From NCBI RefSeq assembly GCF_000495815.1, contig NZ_AWGE01000007.1, positions 186,001 to 250,000 on the forward strand: a stretch of 64,000 nt of DNA. Direction: 5' to 3'. The stretch is from Asticcacaulis sp. AC466. GTDB lineage: Bacteria; Pseudomonadota; Alphaproteobacteria; Caulobacterales; Caulobacteraceae. The first letter of the stretch is position 1. Each line of letters begins with the position of its first letter. The notes beneath the pieces are model-generated. The model was not told where the DNA came from, did no database searches, and saw nothing but the letters and a program-made list of their open reading frames with translations. The position numbers were made by a program, and so were the translations under genes. Positions 8,065 to 18,700 of this stretch are shown in pieces.

Positions 8065-9255
8065 ATGTATCGGGCTCCCTCAAAAGATCGGCGGCGCATG
8101 GCGCCTGCCGGCCAGGGCCGAGCGGCAGGCGATGCGGCCGTTCGGGGTGGCGATTCCCATACTCTCTACGCGGCCCTCGATCTCGGGACCAATAACTGCC
8201 GCCTGATGATCGCCACATTGCACAATTCCCAATTCCGTATTGTCGAAGCCTTTTCCCGCATCGTGCGCCTGGGAGAGGGCCTGGCGCATTCTGGCCGACT
8301 GCATGAACGTGCGATGGAACGTGCGTTGAAGGCTCTGAAAATCTGCGCCGAAAAAATTGAAAAGCGCGGTGCGGCCCGGATTCGCGCCGTCGCGACTCAA
8401 GCCTGCCGCATCGCTCTCAACGGCCAGGATTTTATCGCTCGCGTCGAGCACGAGACGGGATTGCGACTTACCATTATAACGCCAGAGGAAGAAGCCCACC
8501 TCTCTGTCGTCGGCTGTGCCTCTCTATTGGACGGGCGTGAAGTAACGCCGCAGGCCCGCGCCGCGCTGGTGATGGATGTTGGAGGGGGATCGACGGAGCT
8601 GAGCTGGGTCGAGTTGGCGGATGATGTGACCGCCTCGCCAAAAGTGAGCTTAACCGACGCGCAAACCTCCGTTCAGAACAATGCGCTGCGCATGGCGCGG
8701 CGGCTGCCCAAACCACGCTACTGGATATCCCTCCCCATAGGCGTTGTGAATCTCGCAGAGCGCTTTCCCGAGCCGAGCAATGGGGATACGCGTCAATGGT
8801 TTGAAAACATGGTCGAAGAGGTTAGCCGGTCGCTGCGTGACTTCGATGCCCCAGAGAGCCTACGTGGTCATTTCGATTGTGGTGAAGCCTACATTGTCGG
8901 CACCTCCGGCGCGATTACTTCGCTGGCCGGCATGCACCTGCGGTTGGATCGATATGATCGTTCCAAGGTCGATGGCTTGTGGATGAGCCATGACAACGTC
9001 CAGACAGTCATAGAGCGGTTGCTCGCCCTTGGCCCCTCCGGGCGCGAACTTGAACCCTGCATCGGCAAGGATCGGGCTGACCTGGTGCTTGCGGGCGCGG
9101 CTATCCTCGAAGCCGTCCAGCGCCTTTGGCCTTGCCAGCGACTGCGGGTCGCCGACAGGGGCTTACGCGAAGGCTTGCTACTGTCGATGGCGAAGAAAAA
9201 AACACGCCGCCGTCGCCGTAGAACGCACACCCGGACACCTCAGGCCATCGCGTAG
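8065..9255 (+). CDS. Ppx/GppA family phosphatase
   Basis: 396 residues of the actin/ASKHA-fold Ppx/GppA family, which hydrolyses polyphosphate and/or pppGpp. Motifs: phosphate-binding LYAALDLGTNNCRLMIA (about residue 36), the IRAVATQACR strand, ITPEEEAHLS, and the second phosphate loop LVMDVGGGSTEL (about 170-181). The family's C-terminal HD-type domain is absent, so this is the short form typical of alphaproteobacteria. An extra N-terminal segment of about 35 Gly/Arg-rich residues and an Arg-rich C-terminus (KKKTRRRRRR) could bind polyanions. Two in-frame ATGs (8065, 8098) are possible starts and neither has a strong ribosome binding site. Exopolyphosphatase versus pppGpp hydrolase is unresolved. 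Confidence 0.88.
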   Translation: MYRAPSKDRRRMAPAGQGRAAGDAAVRGGDSHTLYAALDLGTNNCRLMIATLHNSQFRIVEAFSRIVRLGEGLAHSGRLHERAMERALKALKICAEKIEKRGAARIRAVATQACRIALNGQDFIARVEHETGLRLTIITPEEEAHLSVVGCASLLDGREVTPQARAALVMDVGGGSTELSWVELADDVTASPKVSLTDAQTSVQNNALRMARRLPKPRYWISLPIGVVNLAERFPEPSNGDTRQWFENMVEEVSRSLRDFDAPESLRGHFDCGEAYIVGTSGAITSLAGMHLRLDRYDRSKVDGLWMSHDNVQTVIERLLALGPSGRELEPCIGKDRADLVLAGAAILEAVQRLWPCQRLRVADRGLREGLLLSMAKKKTRRRRRRTHTRTPQAIA

Positions 9256-9291
9256 CGACATCGGCGTATTAGGTGAACAATAGCCGCAAGC

Positions 9292-9322
9292 AAAAAGCGC
9301 CGATTGGCACCGGCGCTTTTTT
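9292..9322. terminator. Bidirectional intrinsic terminator
   Basis: A 7-bp GC-rich stem (9296-9302 with 9311-9317) has an 8-base loop, an A-run on the left and a T-run on the right. It lies between the + strand Ppx/GppA gene and the - strand cyclophilin gene, so it can serve both. Confidence 0.9.
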
Positions 9323-9330
9323 CTTCGAAC

Positions 9331-10227
9331 TTAACGTCCAGTAGGTGCCGCAGTTGATGCCGGTGTTGCCTTCGCGTCGGCCGCGACGGGCGGCGGGTTC
9401 AACAATTTGGTTGGAACGGTCACATCACAGGCGGAGAAGTTTTCGCCCTTGTCCTTGCGAACAGCGTCAAGGACGGTCTGGAATTGTGGCGAAGCTGTAT
9501 CCATGATTTCGACTTGCGGACGGTCGGCCTCAGGCATGTCGGACAACAGACGCACTGTCGTCATCTTGTCCGGGTCAACCGGCGGCTCACCAATCTTCAG
9601 CTTGCGCACGACATCCAGACCGTAGATGACCACACCAACCGGCGTATAGTGCTTTTCGAGATTGGAATTCGCGCCGCGCATGAGAAAGAACTGGCTGTTG
9701 GCCGAATCCGGGGAGTTGTCGCGCGCCATGCCAAGGACGCCCTGGCAATACAGCCCCCACGCCATCGTCTTACCGTCGGCAGTAATGGCCGCCAGTTCAT
9801 TAACCTGACTTTGCACCGGCATGGCTCCGACAAAACCAATCAACGAGCCCCTTGGCCGCGTCGCGACCGTGAGCGGCCAGCTGGGATCGTGTCGCAAGGT
9901 GAATTCACCCTTCACGTCAGGCAAGGTAGACCCGCCCATGCCGGTCCCTTTCGGATCTCCGGTCTGCGCCATGAAATCTTCGATGACGCGGTGAAAGATA
10001 ATACCGTCATAAAAATGCTGGCGCGTAAGGGTTACCAGGCGCTCGGCACTTTGCGGCGCGATATTAGGGTAAAGCTCGACGATGACGCGGCCCTTGGTCG
10101 TATCGATCACGAGTGTATTATTGGGGTCGGGCATCCGATAGCCCGGGTCGAGGGCAAAAGCTGATGTCGCCGCCATCAAAGCCGCTATCGCCCCCGCCCA
10201 GAGCGCCTTCTTTTTCAAACCCGACAT
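9331..10227 (-). CDS. Exported cyclophilin-type peptidyl-prolyl isomerase
   Basis: 298 residues from the ATG at 10227, which opens a signal peptide (KKKALWAGAIAALMAATSAFA). The cyclophilin domain spans about residues 35-230: YDGIIFHRVIEDFMAQTGDP with catalytic Arg, GEFTLRHDPSWP, MARDNSPDSANSQFFLM and YTPVGVVIYG. A domain of about 70 residues follows, with FSACDVTVPTKLL and a Pro/Ala-rich tail. The product acts in the periplasm on envelope proteins. Compared with the cytoplasmic copy at 2477 it has an insertion between the two core blocks. It lies 52 bases downstream of coaD on the same strand, the gyrA-coaD-ppi order often seen in alphaproteobacteria. Confidence 0.9.
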   Translation of the reverse strand: MSGLKKKALWAGAIAALMAATSAFALDPGYRMPDPNNTLVIDTTKGRVIVELYPNIAPQSAERLVTLTRQHFYDGIIFHRVIEDFMAQTGDPKGTGMGGSTLPDVKGEFTLRHDPSWPLTVATRPRGSLIGFVGAMPVQSQVNELAAITADGKTMAWGLYCQGVLGMARDNSPDSANSQFFLMRGANSNLEKHYTPVGVVIYGLDVVRKLKIGEPPVDPDKMTTVRLLSDMPEADRPQVEIMDTASPQFQTVLDAVRKDKGENFSACDVTVPTKLLNPPPVAADAKATPASTAAPTGR

Positions 10228-10279
10228 CAAATTTCCCGTCTCTCTACTTGTGCCCCGCCACGCCGCAGGACGCGGGCAG

Positions 10280-10762
10280 CTATGTTTTGACCTTCCCCAG
10301 GAGGCGTTCCGCCACACTGGGAGCCACAAACGGCGCGATATTGCCGCCCAATTGGGCTATTTCTTTGACCAAACGCGAGGCAATCGCCTGATGCCGCGGA
10401 TCAGCCATCAAAAACACCGTCTCCAGGTCGCGATTAAGCTGCTGGTTCATCGCCGTCATCTGAAATTCGTACTCGAAATCTGCCACCGCGCGCAAGCCGC
10501 GAATAATAACACCGGCGCCAACCTCTTGCGCGAAGTACATCAAAAGGCTTTCGAATGGCCGCACCTCAACCTTTTCACCCAGATGTGCCACCTGCTCGCG
10601 CACCATATCTACGCGTTCATCGATGGTAAACATCGGCCCCTTGCCGGCGTTGCGCGCTACGCCAATGACCAGCTTATCGACCAGCTTTACCGCGCGGCCG
10701 ATAATGTCGCTATGGCCGTTGGTGATGGGATCAAATGTCCCCGGGTACAGGCCAATTCTCAT
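10280..10762 (-). CDS. coaD: Phosphopantetheine adenylyltransferase CoaD
   Basis: Transfers AMP from ATP to 4'-phosphopantetheine, giving dephospho-CoA, the penultimate step of CoA synthesis. 160 residues, standard length. The nucleotidyltransferase motif is GTFDPITNGH (residues 8-17). Also visible are the GVARNAGKGPMFTIDERV region, IIRGLRAVADFEYEFQM, and the SxxVKEIAQLGG motif near the C-terminus. The ATG at 10762 begins the conserved RIGLYPGTF, so the start is firm. It lies downstream of gyrA on the same strand with a possible terminator hairpin between them. Confidence 0.97.
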   Translation of the reverse strand: MRIGLYPGTFDPITNGHSDIIGRAVKLVDKLVIGVARNAGKGPMFTIDERVDMVREQVAHLGEKVEVRPFESLLMYFAQEVGAGVIIRGLRAVADFEYEFQMTAMNQQLNRDLETVFLMADPRHQAIASRLVKEIAQLGGNIAPFVAPSVAERLLGKVKT

Positions 10763-10786
10763 ACAGCGCCCTTTCCGCCTTAGAAA

Positions 10787-10814
10787 CTGTCCCCACTAGA
10801 ACCGCCGGGGACAG
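10787..10814 (-). terminator. Hairpin downstream of gyrA
   Basis: Perfect 8-bp arms (10787-10794 and 10807-10814) with a 12-base loop lie 44 bases past the gyrA stop. Only a short T-run follows on the - strand, so termination may be partial and coaD may be read through. Confidence 0.55.
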
Positions 10815-10857
10815 CCTCCAATATCTAATAGTGCCCAGAATGCCGCAGCACCTAGGA

Positions 10858-13662
10858 TCAGCTTGCGTCGGAAGGCGCGATGACGTCGTCCGGTGAACCG
10901 CCCTCATCCTCGCCCGAATCGACAATCCGTTCGACCGAAACAACCTTCTGACCTTCGGAGGTTCGGAAGATGGTAACGCCCTGAGTATTGCGGCTGGCAA
11001 CCCGAACGGTCGTGACATTGGTACGGATCAGTTGCCCGCCCGATGTCACCAGCAACAAACCGTCACTGAGGTGAATCGGGAACGAAGCGACCAGACGCCC
11101 GCCCCGCTTGGACAGGTCCATGGCCGTAATGCCCTGACCACCTCGGCCCGTACGGCGATAATCGTAAGACGACGTACGCTTGCCAAAGCCATTGTCAGAA
11201 ACCGTTAGAATGAATTCTTCGGCGGCCGACAGTTCGGCGATACGATCCGGTGTCAGGCTCGCTTCTTCGCTGCCCTCTTCGCCGTCTTCCTCGGCTGGCG
11301 CGGGTGTATCCTCGCCCTCCTCAGCATTGGCGGCGGCCCGCTGCTGAGCCGCATATTTCAAATAGGCCGCGCGCTCTGCCGGGCTGGCATCGACACGTTT
11401 CAGGATGGCCATGGAGATAACCGTGTCGTCACCCAGGAGGCGAACGCCCCGCACGCCTGTCGAATCGCGTCCCTTGAAGACACGAACTTCATCGACCGCG
11501 AAGCGGATCGAACGCCCGCCAGAGGTGGACAACAGAACGTCCTGGTCTTCGGTGCAGATGGCGACCCCGACAATGGCGTCTCCGTCTTCCAGCTTCATCG
11601 CGATCTTGCCGGCCCGGTTGACATTGACAAAGTCCGACAGCTTGTTGCGTCGGATATCGCCGGCTCGCGTGGCGAAGATAATGTCCTGACGTTCCCAGGC
11701 CGCTTCATCTTCCGGCAGCGCCAGAATATTGGTGATGGTCGCGCCGGTATCGAGCGGCAACAGGTTGACGAAGGCCTTGCCCTTAGATTGCGGATTTCCC
11801 AGCGGCAAACGCCAGACCTTTAGCTTGTAAGCCTTGCCAGTGGATGAGAAGAACAGCATCGGCTGGTGAGTCGTTGCGGAATATACACCCGTGATGGCGT
11901 CTTCATCCTTCATCGCCATGCCGGAACGGCCTTTGCCACCACGATGTTGCTCACGATAGGCAGCCAACGCCGTGCGTTTGACGTATCCAGAGTGCGTAAC
12001 GGTAACGACCATATCTTCACGCGGAATAAGGTCTTCGTCCTCGATATCGCCTTCGCTGTCCAAAATAACCGTACGGCGCGGCACGGCAAAATTCGCGCGG
12101 ACTTCAAGAAGTTCATCACGAATGATCGCAACAATGCGTTCGCGCGACCCCAGAATGGCGAGGTATTCAGCGATAGCACTGGCCAACTGGCGGGCTTCGT
12201 TGCCGATTTCATCGCGGCCAAGACCGGTCAGCCGCGAGAGGGTCAGGGCCAGAATAGCGCGCGCCTGTTCGTCGGTCAGACGGACAGACGAATCTTCCAG
12301 CACAATTGAACGCGGGTCTGCGATCAAGTCGATCAAAGGCGCCATGTCGCCCGACGGCCAGGTGCGACTGGACAGGCGTTCGCGCGCTTCCGACGGATCG
12401 GCGGAGGAGCGGATAATATGAATGACTTCGTCAATATTTGCGACGGCTATCGTCAAACCGACCAGCACATGCCCCCGGTCACGCGCCTTGTTCAGTTCAA
12501 ACCGGGTACGGCGGACGACCACTTCTTCGCGGAACTCGAGGAATATTTCGAGCAGCTTGCGCAGGCCCATCTGCTGCGGGCGGCCGTGGTTGAGTGCCAG
12601 CATATTGACACCAAACGACGATTGCAGCGCTGTGAACCGGTAAAGCTGATTGAGAATAACATCGCCCGAGGCATCTCGCTTCAGTTCAATGACCATGCGC
12701 ATACCCTGACGATCGGACTCGTCGCGAATATCGGCAATGCCTTCGATCCGCTTGTCGCGCACCATGTCGGCTATATGTTCAATCAACGTCGCCTTATTGA
12801 CTTGATAGGGCAATTCGGTGACGACAATGCCTTCGCGATCCTTGCGAAGGGTTTCGACGCTGGCCTTGCCGCGCGTCACGACCGACCCGCGGCCCGTCAT
12901 CAGGGCCTGGCGGGCCCCGGCGCGACCAAGGATTTCACCGCCGGTCGGATAGTCCGGTCCGGGCACGATATCGAGCAGTTCTTCGAGCGTCACCTGCGGA
13001 TTATCGAGCATGGCCATACAGGCGTCGATCAGTTCGCCCAAATTGTGCGGCGGAATGTTGGTCGCCATGCCGACGGCGATGCCGCCTGCCCCGTTGACCA
13101 GCAGATTCGGAATGCGCGCCGGCAGAACCGTCGGCTCTTCTTCTTTGCCGTCGTAATTCGGCTGAAGGTCGATCGTATCCTGTTCGATGTCCTGAAGCAG
13201 GGCGACGGCCGAGGTCGCCATGCGGCATTCGGTATAACGCATCGATGCCGGCTGATCGCCATCGACGGAGCCAAAATTGCCCTGGCCGTCGATCAGCATC
13301 AGCCCCATCGAGAAGGGCTGGGCCATCCGTACCAAAGCCATGTACACGGACTGGTCACCGTGCGGGTGGAACCGGCCCAACACGTCGCCGACGACGCGGG
13401 CGCATTTCGAATAGGATTTGTTGGGCTGCATGCCCAACTGATGCATCGAATACAAGATACGACGATGGACCGGTTTCAGACCATCCCGCGCGTCGGGCAA
13501 GGCGCGAGACACGATCACGCTCATCGCATAGTCAAGATATGACCGCTTAAGCTCGTCTTCGATAGAAACGTGACTGATGCCGGGCGGCAACGGGCTGGCG
13601 GGCACGTCGCGCGGTTCCTGATCTTCTGGTCCCTGACCTTCGCCGGATGTGGTATCGTTCAT
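10858..13662 (-). CDS. gyrA: DNA gyrase subunit A
   Basis: The breakage-reunion subunit of gyrase, which introduces negative supercoils with GyrB. 934 residues. The N-terminal domain contains [28 protein letters not shown] and catalytic Tyr143 in MRYTECRM. The C-terminal six-bladed DNA-wrapping domain carries the GyrA box as QHRGGKG (the usual second residue is Arg). An acidic, Glu/Ala-rich insert (about residues 770-800) sits in the C-terminal domain. In the quinolone pocket the positions matching E. coli Ser83 and Asp87 are Gln104 and Met108. ssb lies upstream on the same strand (89-base gap). Confidence 0.98.
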   Translation of the reverse strand: MNDTTSGEGQGPEDQEPRDVPASPLPPGISHVSIEDELKRSYLDYAMSVIVSRALPDARDGLKPVHRRILYSMHQLGMQPNKSYSKCARVVGDVLGRFHPHGDQSVYMALVRMAQPFSMGLMLIDGQGNFGSVDGDQPASMRYTECRMATSAVALLQDIEQDTIDLQPNYDGKEEEPTVLPARIPNLLVNGAGGIAVGMATNIPPHNLGELIDACMAMLDNPQVTLEELLDIVPGPDYPTGGEILGRAGARQALMTGRGSVVTRGKASVETLRKDREGIVVTELPYQVNKATLIEHIADMVRDKRIEGIADIRDESDRQGMRMVIELKRDASGDVILNQLYRFTALQSSFGVNMLALNHGRPQQMGLRKLLEIFLEFREEVVVRRTRFELNKARDRGHVLVGLTIAVANIDEVIHIIRSSADPSEARERLSSRTWPSGDMAPLIDLIADPRSIVLEDSSVRLTDEQARAILALTLSRLTGLGRDEIGNEARQLASAIAEYLAILGSRERIVAIIRDELLEVRANFAVPRRTVILDSEGDIEDEDLIPREDMVVTVTHSGYVKRTALAAYREQHRGGKGRSGMAMKDEDAITGVYSATTHQPMLFFSSTGKAYKLKVWRLPLGNPQSKGKAFVNLLPLDTGATITNILALPEDEAAWERQDIIFATRAGDIRRNKLSDFVNVNRAGKIAMKLEDGDAIVGVAICTEDQDVLLSTSGGRSIRFAVDEVRVFKGRDSTGVRGVRLLGDDTVISMAILKRVDASPAERAAYLKYAAQQRAAANAEEGEDTPAPAEEDGEEGSEEASLTPDRIAELSAAEEFILTVSDNGFGKRTSSYDYRRTGRGGQGITAMDLSKRGGRLVASFPIHLSDGLLLVTSGGQLIRTNVTTVRVASRNTQGVTIFRTSEGQKVVSVERIVDSGEDEGGSPDDVIAPSDAS

Positions 13663-13751
13663 ATATTCAATATCTTGGTTACATCGTCACAGCCACCTAA
13701 GGGCTGCGACGATTGTTGAAACGCTCTACTGAAAGTATCTGTGTTCGAAAT

Positions 13752-14249
13752 CTAGAACGGGATTTCGTCGTCAAGATCGAAAGCTTGCGGCGCACCGGAC
13801 GGCTGAGCGCGCGCGCCGGCCGAAGCGGGCGGACCGCCGTAGGAATCTTCGTACTGGTCGTAACCGCCGCCGGATGAGGCAGCCCCGCCGCCTTCGCCAC
13901 GACCGCCGAGCAGGGTCAGGTTGCCGTTGAAGCGTTGCAGCACGACTTCGGTCGAATACTTTTCAACGCCATTCTGGTCGGTCCATTTACGGGTTTGCAA
14001 GGCGCCCTCGACATAGACGGACGAGCCCTTGCGCAGATATTGCTCCGCAATCTTGGCCAGGTTGTCATTGAAGATGACCACCCGGTGCCATTCGGTCTTT
14101 TCCTTGCGCTCACCTGTCGCCTTGTCGCGCCACTGCTCCGACGTCGCGATTGTCAGATTGGCGATACGGTCGCCCGAAGGCATATTGCGAATTTCCGGGT
14201 CCTTGCCCAGATTGCCAACCAAAATGACCTTATTGACACTGCCTGCCAT
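13752..14249 (-). CDS. ssb: Single-stranded DNA-binding protein SSB
   Basis: 165 residues. The OB fold covers about residues 1-112, opening with [19 protein letters not shown] and including the [21 protein letters not shown] and [16 protein letters not shown] blocks. A Gly-rich flexible linker follows, and the acidic tip DLDDEIPF recruits partner proteins. Binds ssDNA as a tetramer during replication and repair. It lies directly upstream of gyrA on the same strand. The acidic C-terminal tail is intact, so this is the replicative type rather than a plasmid or phage variant. Confidence 0.97.
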   Translation of the reverse strand: MAGSVNKVILVGNLGKDPEIRNMPSGDRIANLTIATSEQWRDKATGERKEKTEWHRVVIFNDNLAKIAEQYLRKGSSVYVEGALQTRKWTDQNGVEKYSTEVVLQRFNGNLTLLGGRGEGGGAASSGGGYDQYEDSYGGPPASAGARAQPSGAPQAFDLDDEIPF

Positions 14250-14423
14250 CGTAATTTCCTTATCATAAACCCTAGGCGCTTAAACGCGCCCATTTGTTCA
14301 CATACATGCCGATTCGCGACACTTTTACGCGCGACTCGAATGGTTAACTTTAGAACCTTACGGCGCACAAGGGAAGGGCCGGAGATGCTTTTGCGCCCCC
14401 GGCCCCGCCTCTTCCACAGTTTG

Positions 14424-14879
14424 TTACTTTTTGCCGTCGGACGGCATTTTCGGCAGGTTGTCCGGCACATCTACGGTCACAGGCCCACTGGGTGGTGCTT
14501 CCTGTTGCACGACCGCCCCTGGCGCCACCAGACGTCCGTCGGGCGCCTTGACCAGCAGTGGGAAAGCCGGCCCCTCGTAGTTGCGCGAATATCGCACTTC
14601 GCGTCCGCTGGCGAAGAGGAACATGCCATTATAGGCGCCGATCGTCTGCTCTCCGGCCGTCCGGGTAGCCATCAGGTCCATTCGTGCGTTGTACAGCCGA
14701 ACGGCGCAATGCTCCAGATCCGGCTCGTTGTCAGACAGCTTGTTGAATTTCAAGCCGCCGGCCGCCGGATAACCGACAAAATAGCAGGCGCCAAGGACAT
14801 CGGGCGCCTTGACGCGCTTCTCGCATCCAGCCAGCGCCAGACCAGCGAACATCATGATCAAAACCGTTCTGGAAGACAT
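14424..14879 (-). CDS. Cysteine-containing envelope lipoprotein
   Basis: 151 residues. A signal sequence ends in lipobox LALAGC (Cys19). The mature domain starts with a short linker, then GACYFVGYP, FNKLSDNEP, EHCAVRLYNAR, and a second half with GAYNGMFLFASGREVRYS and FPLLVKAP. It shares a pattern with the C-terminal domain of the upstream neighbour: a first cysteine, N/R-L-S/A-D-N, C-A-[VI]-x-L-Y, then a Gly/Tyr turn. The two are probably distant paralogues. The 14-base gap from the upstream gene indicates one operon. The C-terminus is Pro-rich. Function unknown. Confidence 0.75.
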   Translation of the reverse strand: MSSRTVLIMMFAGLALAGCEKRVKAPDVLGACYFVGYPAAGGLKFNKLSDNEPDLEHCAVRLYNARMDLMATRTAGEQTIGAYNGMFLFASGREVRYSRNYEGPAFPLLVKAPDGRLVAPGAVVQQEAPPSGPVTVDVPDNLPKMPSDGKK

Positions 14880-14893
14880 AATATATCCTTTGC

Positions 14894-15568
14894 CTATCTG
14901 ACCATGGGAACGGAACAGCCCTGGCCTTGATCGACCAGAGGGCGGAAGGTGGCGTTATCATCCGATTGCTCGACGCGCTTCGGAACGAGGCGCAATGTCT
15001 TACCGCCCCATCGGCCGTAAGAGGCCTGGCCCGGTGAAACGCATCGACCATCGTACAGCAGAATAGCGCATTGGCCGATCGTGATGTTGTCAGCCAACCT
15101 GTTCCAGGAATTGCTGCTGTAACGCAGGCAGGCGGCGGTTGGCCCGGCGGCGGCCTGGGTATTTGGAACCACCTCCGCCCCCTGGGCCGGATCGGGTTCT
15201 GCTGCCGTGGGCGGCGTGCTGGCAGGCGCGCCGGGAACGGGGACCAGCGACGCCGTAGGCGCGGCCACCTGGTTGCCGTTATCGTCGATACCAACATCGA
15301 GTTGCTGCGCAGCGACGCCGTTCTTCTTGGCGCATTCCGCCAACGTCACGTCGCCGACATAGGCACCACTCACATAGCAGCGTAACGGCTTTTTGGAATC
15401 GAGCGTCGGCGTTGGGTCGGCCACCTTAAAAGTCAGGCCGGTCGGCTGATCGTTCATCTTCGGATCGTCCTTGTGGCCATGCGACATTCCCATGGCCAGA
15501 ATAATGCCGATAACTATGGCGACGGTGGCGCCAATCCCAATGGCGATCCAGCGCTTTTGATCCTTCAC
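14894..15568 (-). CDS. Membrane-anchored protein with cysteine-rich domain
   Basis: 224 residues. One transmembrane anchor lies at about residues 8-28, after a short basic N-terminus. Then come a first small Cys pair region (RCYVSGAYVGDVTLAECAKKNGV), an Ala/Pro-rich linker of about 50 residues, and a C-terminal domain with CLRYSSNSWNRLADN, IGQCAILLYDGRCV and YGRWGGKTLRLVP. The C-terminal domain resembles the downstream lipoprotein. The domain probably faces the periplasm with disulfides. First gene of a two-gene operon. No known family recognised. Confidence 0.72.
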   Translation of the reverse strand: MKDQKRWIAIGIGATVAIVIGIILAMGMSHGHKDDPKMNDQPTGLTFKVADPTPTLDSKKPLRCYVSGAYVGDVTLAECAKKNGVAAQQLDVGIDDNGNQVAAPTASLVPVPGAPASTPPTAAEPDPAQGAEVVPNTQAAAGPTAACLRYSSNSWNRLADNITIGQCAILLYDGRCVSPGQASYGRWGGKTLRLVPKRVEQSDDNATFRPLVDQGQGCSVPMVR

Positions 15569-15701
15569 AGTGGCAAGCTCCCCTCTCGGCAGCCGGAGTT
15601 TTCCGGCGCACTGTTGTGAAGACTAACCATAGCTGTGACACCAAAATAAGGCAAACCCTTCAAAAGCGCCGCCCCACTTTTATGCCGCCTTTTTCCGGAG
15701 G

Positions 15702-18700
15702 TCAGCCGCCGCCCGTCAAACGGTTAAGCGCGGCTTGATAATTGGCGATCTGATCAGTCATGTACTGCGGCACCGTCCCGCCCGTCTTGCCGGCTTTTGT
15801 GCTGGTGCTGTCCTGGGGGTCGCCATAACGCAGATAGGTATAGGCCTTCTGCACGTTCTTCATCGTCGTCTTCAGCGCCGCCAGCGCCTTGGTGATACCG
15901 GCGGCCGAATTCAGATTGATAGATGTATCGAAATCAAGCCCGATGGCCTTTTGCGATGTCAGATAGTTACTCGACGACGCGTCCATCGTCTGCCCAGCCT
16001 TATTGCTGACAAGGCCTGGATCAAGCCCCAGGCCGGCCAGAGCATCCTTACCGGCCGGGCCAGCTACGATCTGCATTTCGGAGCTTTTGTTGCTTGGCTT
16101 AATGTCCAACTGGTCAAGCTGCTTGCCGAGCACCTTCGTAACGTTCGCCGTCAGCTTGTAACCTGACGCGCGATTGATCTTTTTGGCCAGACTGGCCATC
16201 GTCTCGTTCGCGTCGATGGTGACCGCCTTTTTTACTCCCGTTTTCGAATCAACAAGATAGAACTGATCCCCGGTCCGGACGCTGGTCCCTGCAATAATCA
16301 GTTTGGAATCCGTCGTTTCGACCTTGCCCAGCGGCAATCCAAGACGATCCAGCACGCTTGACGAGTTCTTGGAAATAGCAATGGCGTTCGGCGCCACGGT
16401 TCCGTTGGTGCCGGCATACCGGGTCTGATATTCGACCTGACCGCTATCGATATTCAGCCGCGCCAGGTAAGCGTCCTTGCTGTTCATCTTGGTTGTACCG
16501 GCAATATCCCCGGTCGTCTGGCCGGAAATCCAGGCCTTGCCGTCTGAAAATTGAACCTTGGCGTCCTTTTCCGTGCCCGCACCGCCATAAAACGCCACGC
16601 GGTCGCCGCTCGTGACGGTCAGATCCTTATCAACATGAAGCGCAAACGCATCATATCCGCCGGAATAGCTGGTCGCGGCGTTGCTCCCGCCCCCAAGCAG
16701 ATCGGCAGAGCCGCTGGATCCGCCAAGGTAAACCTGACCATTATAGACGGAAATACCGCTTATAGAGCCCCCGCCGATCCCCCCGAGATTGCGCGCTGCG
16801 GTCTGGTTGGCGGAGTATTGGGTGACCTGCGTCGTCGTGGTAACACCCTGTGCGTTCGTCGTCGTCTTATCTACGACCTGCGATCCCATGGTGTAACTTT
16901 TTAGGGTGGCCTGCCCACCTTCTACGCCGGCGACATAGAGCGTGTTACCGTCCGTTGCCACCTGCGAAACCGTATCGGTCTGGGCTGTGCCGGTCTGGAT
17001 CGTGAACTTGTGCGTACCAGAAGCCGTGAAGCCCATCACATAGCCGTCCCACCCGCCGTTCGCCTGACCGGACGCCCCTTGCATAAGCCCTTGCGTGCGC
17101 CCCCCGACGTAAACCGAGCCATCATCGCCGAAGGTCACCGATGTGGCTTCGTCCGCGCCGGAGCTGCCGCGGCGTTGCGTCCACTGCTCGACGCCCGAAG
17201 CGTCATAAACGGTGACGAAGCTGTCAGATGTCGTGTTGTTCGCCCCGGTCAGGCTGGTCGTCGTCGTCGACGTGCTTGTCGCCGTATTGGTACCGGTGCC
17301 GTAGGTCGTCGTCTTGGTCACGCCTATATCAAGCGCTCCGGTCACGGAGCCCGTAACGGCCACCTTACCATCAGCCGAAACCGCCAAAGCCAGGCCCGAT
17401 GCGGAATCAGAAGCGCCAAGCGTGCGGGTGAAAACGATCTTACCTGCCGAATCATACTTGATCAGCGCCACGTCCTGGCGGCCTTTTATCGTCTGGTCGT
17501 CCGTCGTGTTGTTAACATTGGCCAGAACGTAGACCGAGCCGTCGGGCCCTGCGGCCGTCTGTAGGGCGTTGGCTAGCGTATCGGGAGAGGTGCCGTTGTC
17601 GTTAATATTGGCGACACTGTTCGGCAAAGCAGTCTGCCCGGCCTCACCGTCTACCCAGTATTTCGCGCCAACCTTGGAAATCGGGTCATCCGGCTGATCG
17701 GTCGTCGAAGACTGATCCGTCTGGAACTTTATCAGTTGGGAGGAAACGCCATTGGTTTTGGTTGAGGTCCCATCGGCATTTTTTTTCGTTGTGGTAATGG
17801 TCGGATCGCCGGTTGTCTGAACGACGTAAACCGAATCCGCCGTCGCCGGCGCGCTCATCGTCACGGCTTCGGTGGTTACACCTTTGATTTGCAGACCAAA
17901 ACTATCCTGGCCGGCTGACAATGTTACCGTCTTTCCGTTCACGGTCGTCGTCGTTGGAACCGCCGGCGTACGGTTAACTTTAAACTGTGTCTGAAGCCCC
18001 TGCTCTTTCAGCTTGCCGTTGATGTACGACACAACGTTCGACATGCTGCGGGTCTGGGTGCCCATATCAGACAAATCTATGTTGACCGTAAACGGGGCGG
18101 TCGTACCGACCTTCTTGACGGACATCGAAAACTTGACGTCACCTTCAAAGGCCTTCACCGGACTGGTCGCCGATCCTGAATGAATAGCTGGCGCGGTATA
18201 GAGCGTGTCGGTCCGCGCCGTTCCAACCGTGCTCTTCAGCTCATTGGTCAGAGTGCCTGGGCTGAGCGCCATGTGATCATAACTGGTATCGGAAATATAA
18301 CCACGTACCTCTTCCATTCCGGCCGTAAAGCGGCGCTGAATTGCAGCAAGCGCAAGAGCAGAGGTCTTCGAATCCTGCGCCTTGGTGGCCAGTCCTTCCA
18401 GGGCGCTCAAGCCCTGATACAGGGTGAACAGCTTGTTATAGTCCGGGGAGGCATTGACGACGTTTGACGTAACCGCACTGGAGTTGATGAACCGCTGACC
18501 GCCCAGCACCTTTGTGACCAGATCGCTTTCGCTCAGCATCCCCGAAGATCCGGCCCAGGGCGCGCGCGGCGCATCGGCCTGGCCAGTCGGCGAATTGGTC
18601 TTGGTCGAACCTGTCGTGCCCGTCCCTGTCGACGAACCAGAACTATCCGTCTGCGCAGGGATTCCCGCCTTCGCATTATAGTAGTTCACCAGCAATGAAG

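Noticed and set aside
12418-13542. A 374-codon open frame antisense to gyrA
   Set aside because: It is a shadow of the gyrA codon pattern, has His/Arg-rich nonsense composition and no ribosome binding site; gyrA is certain.
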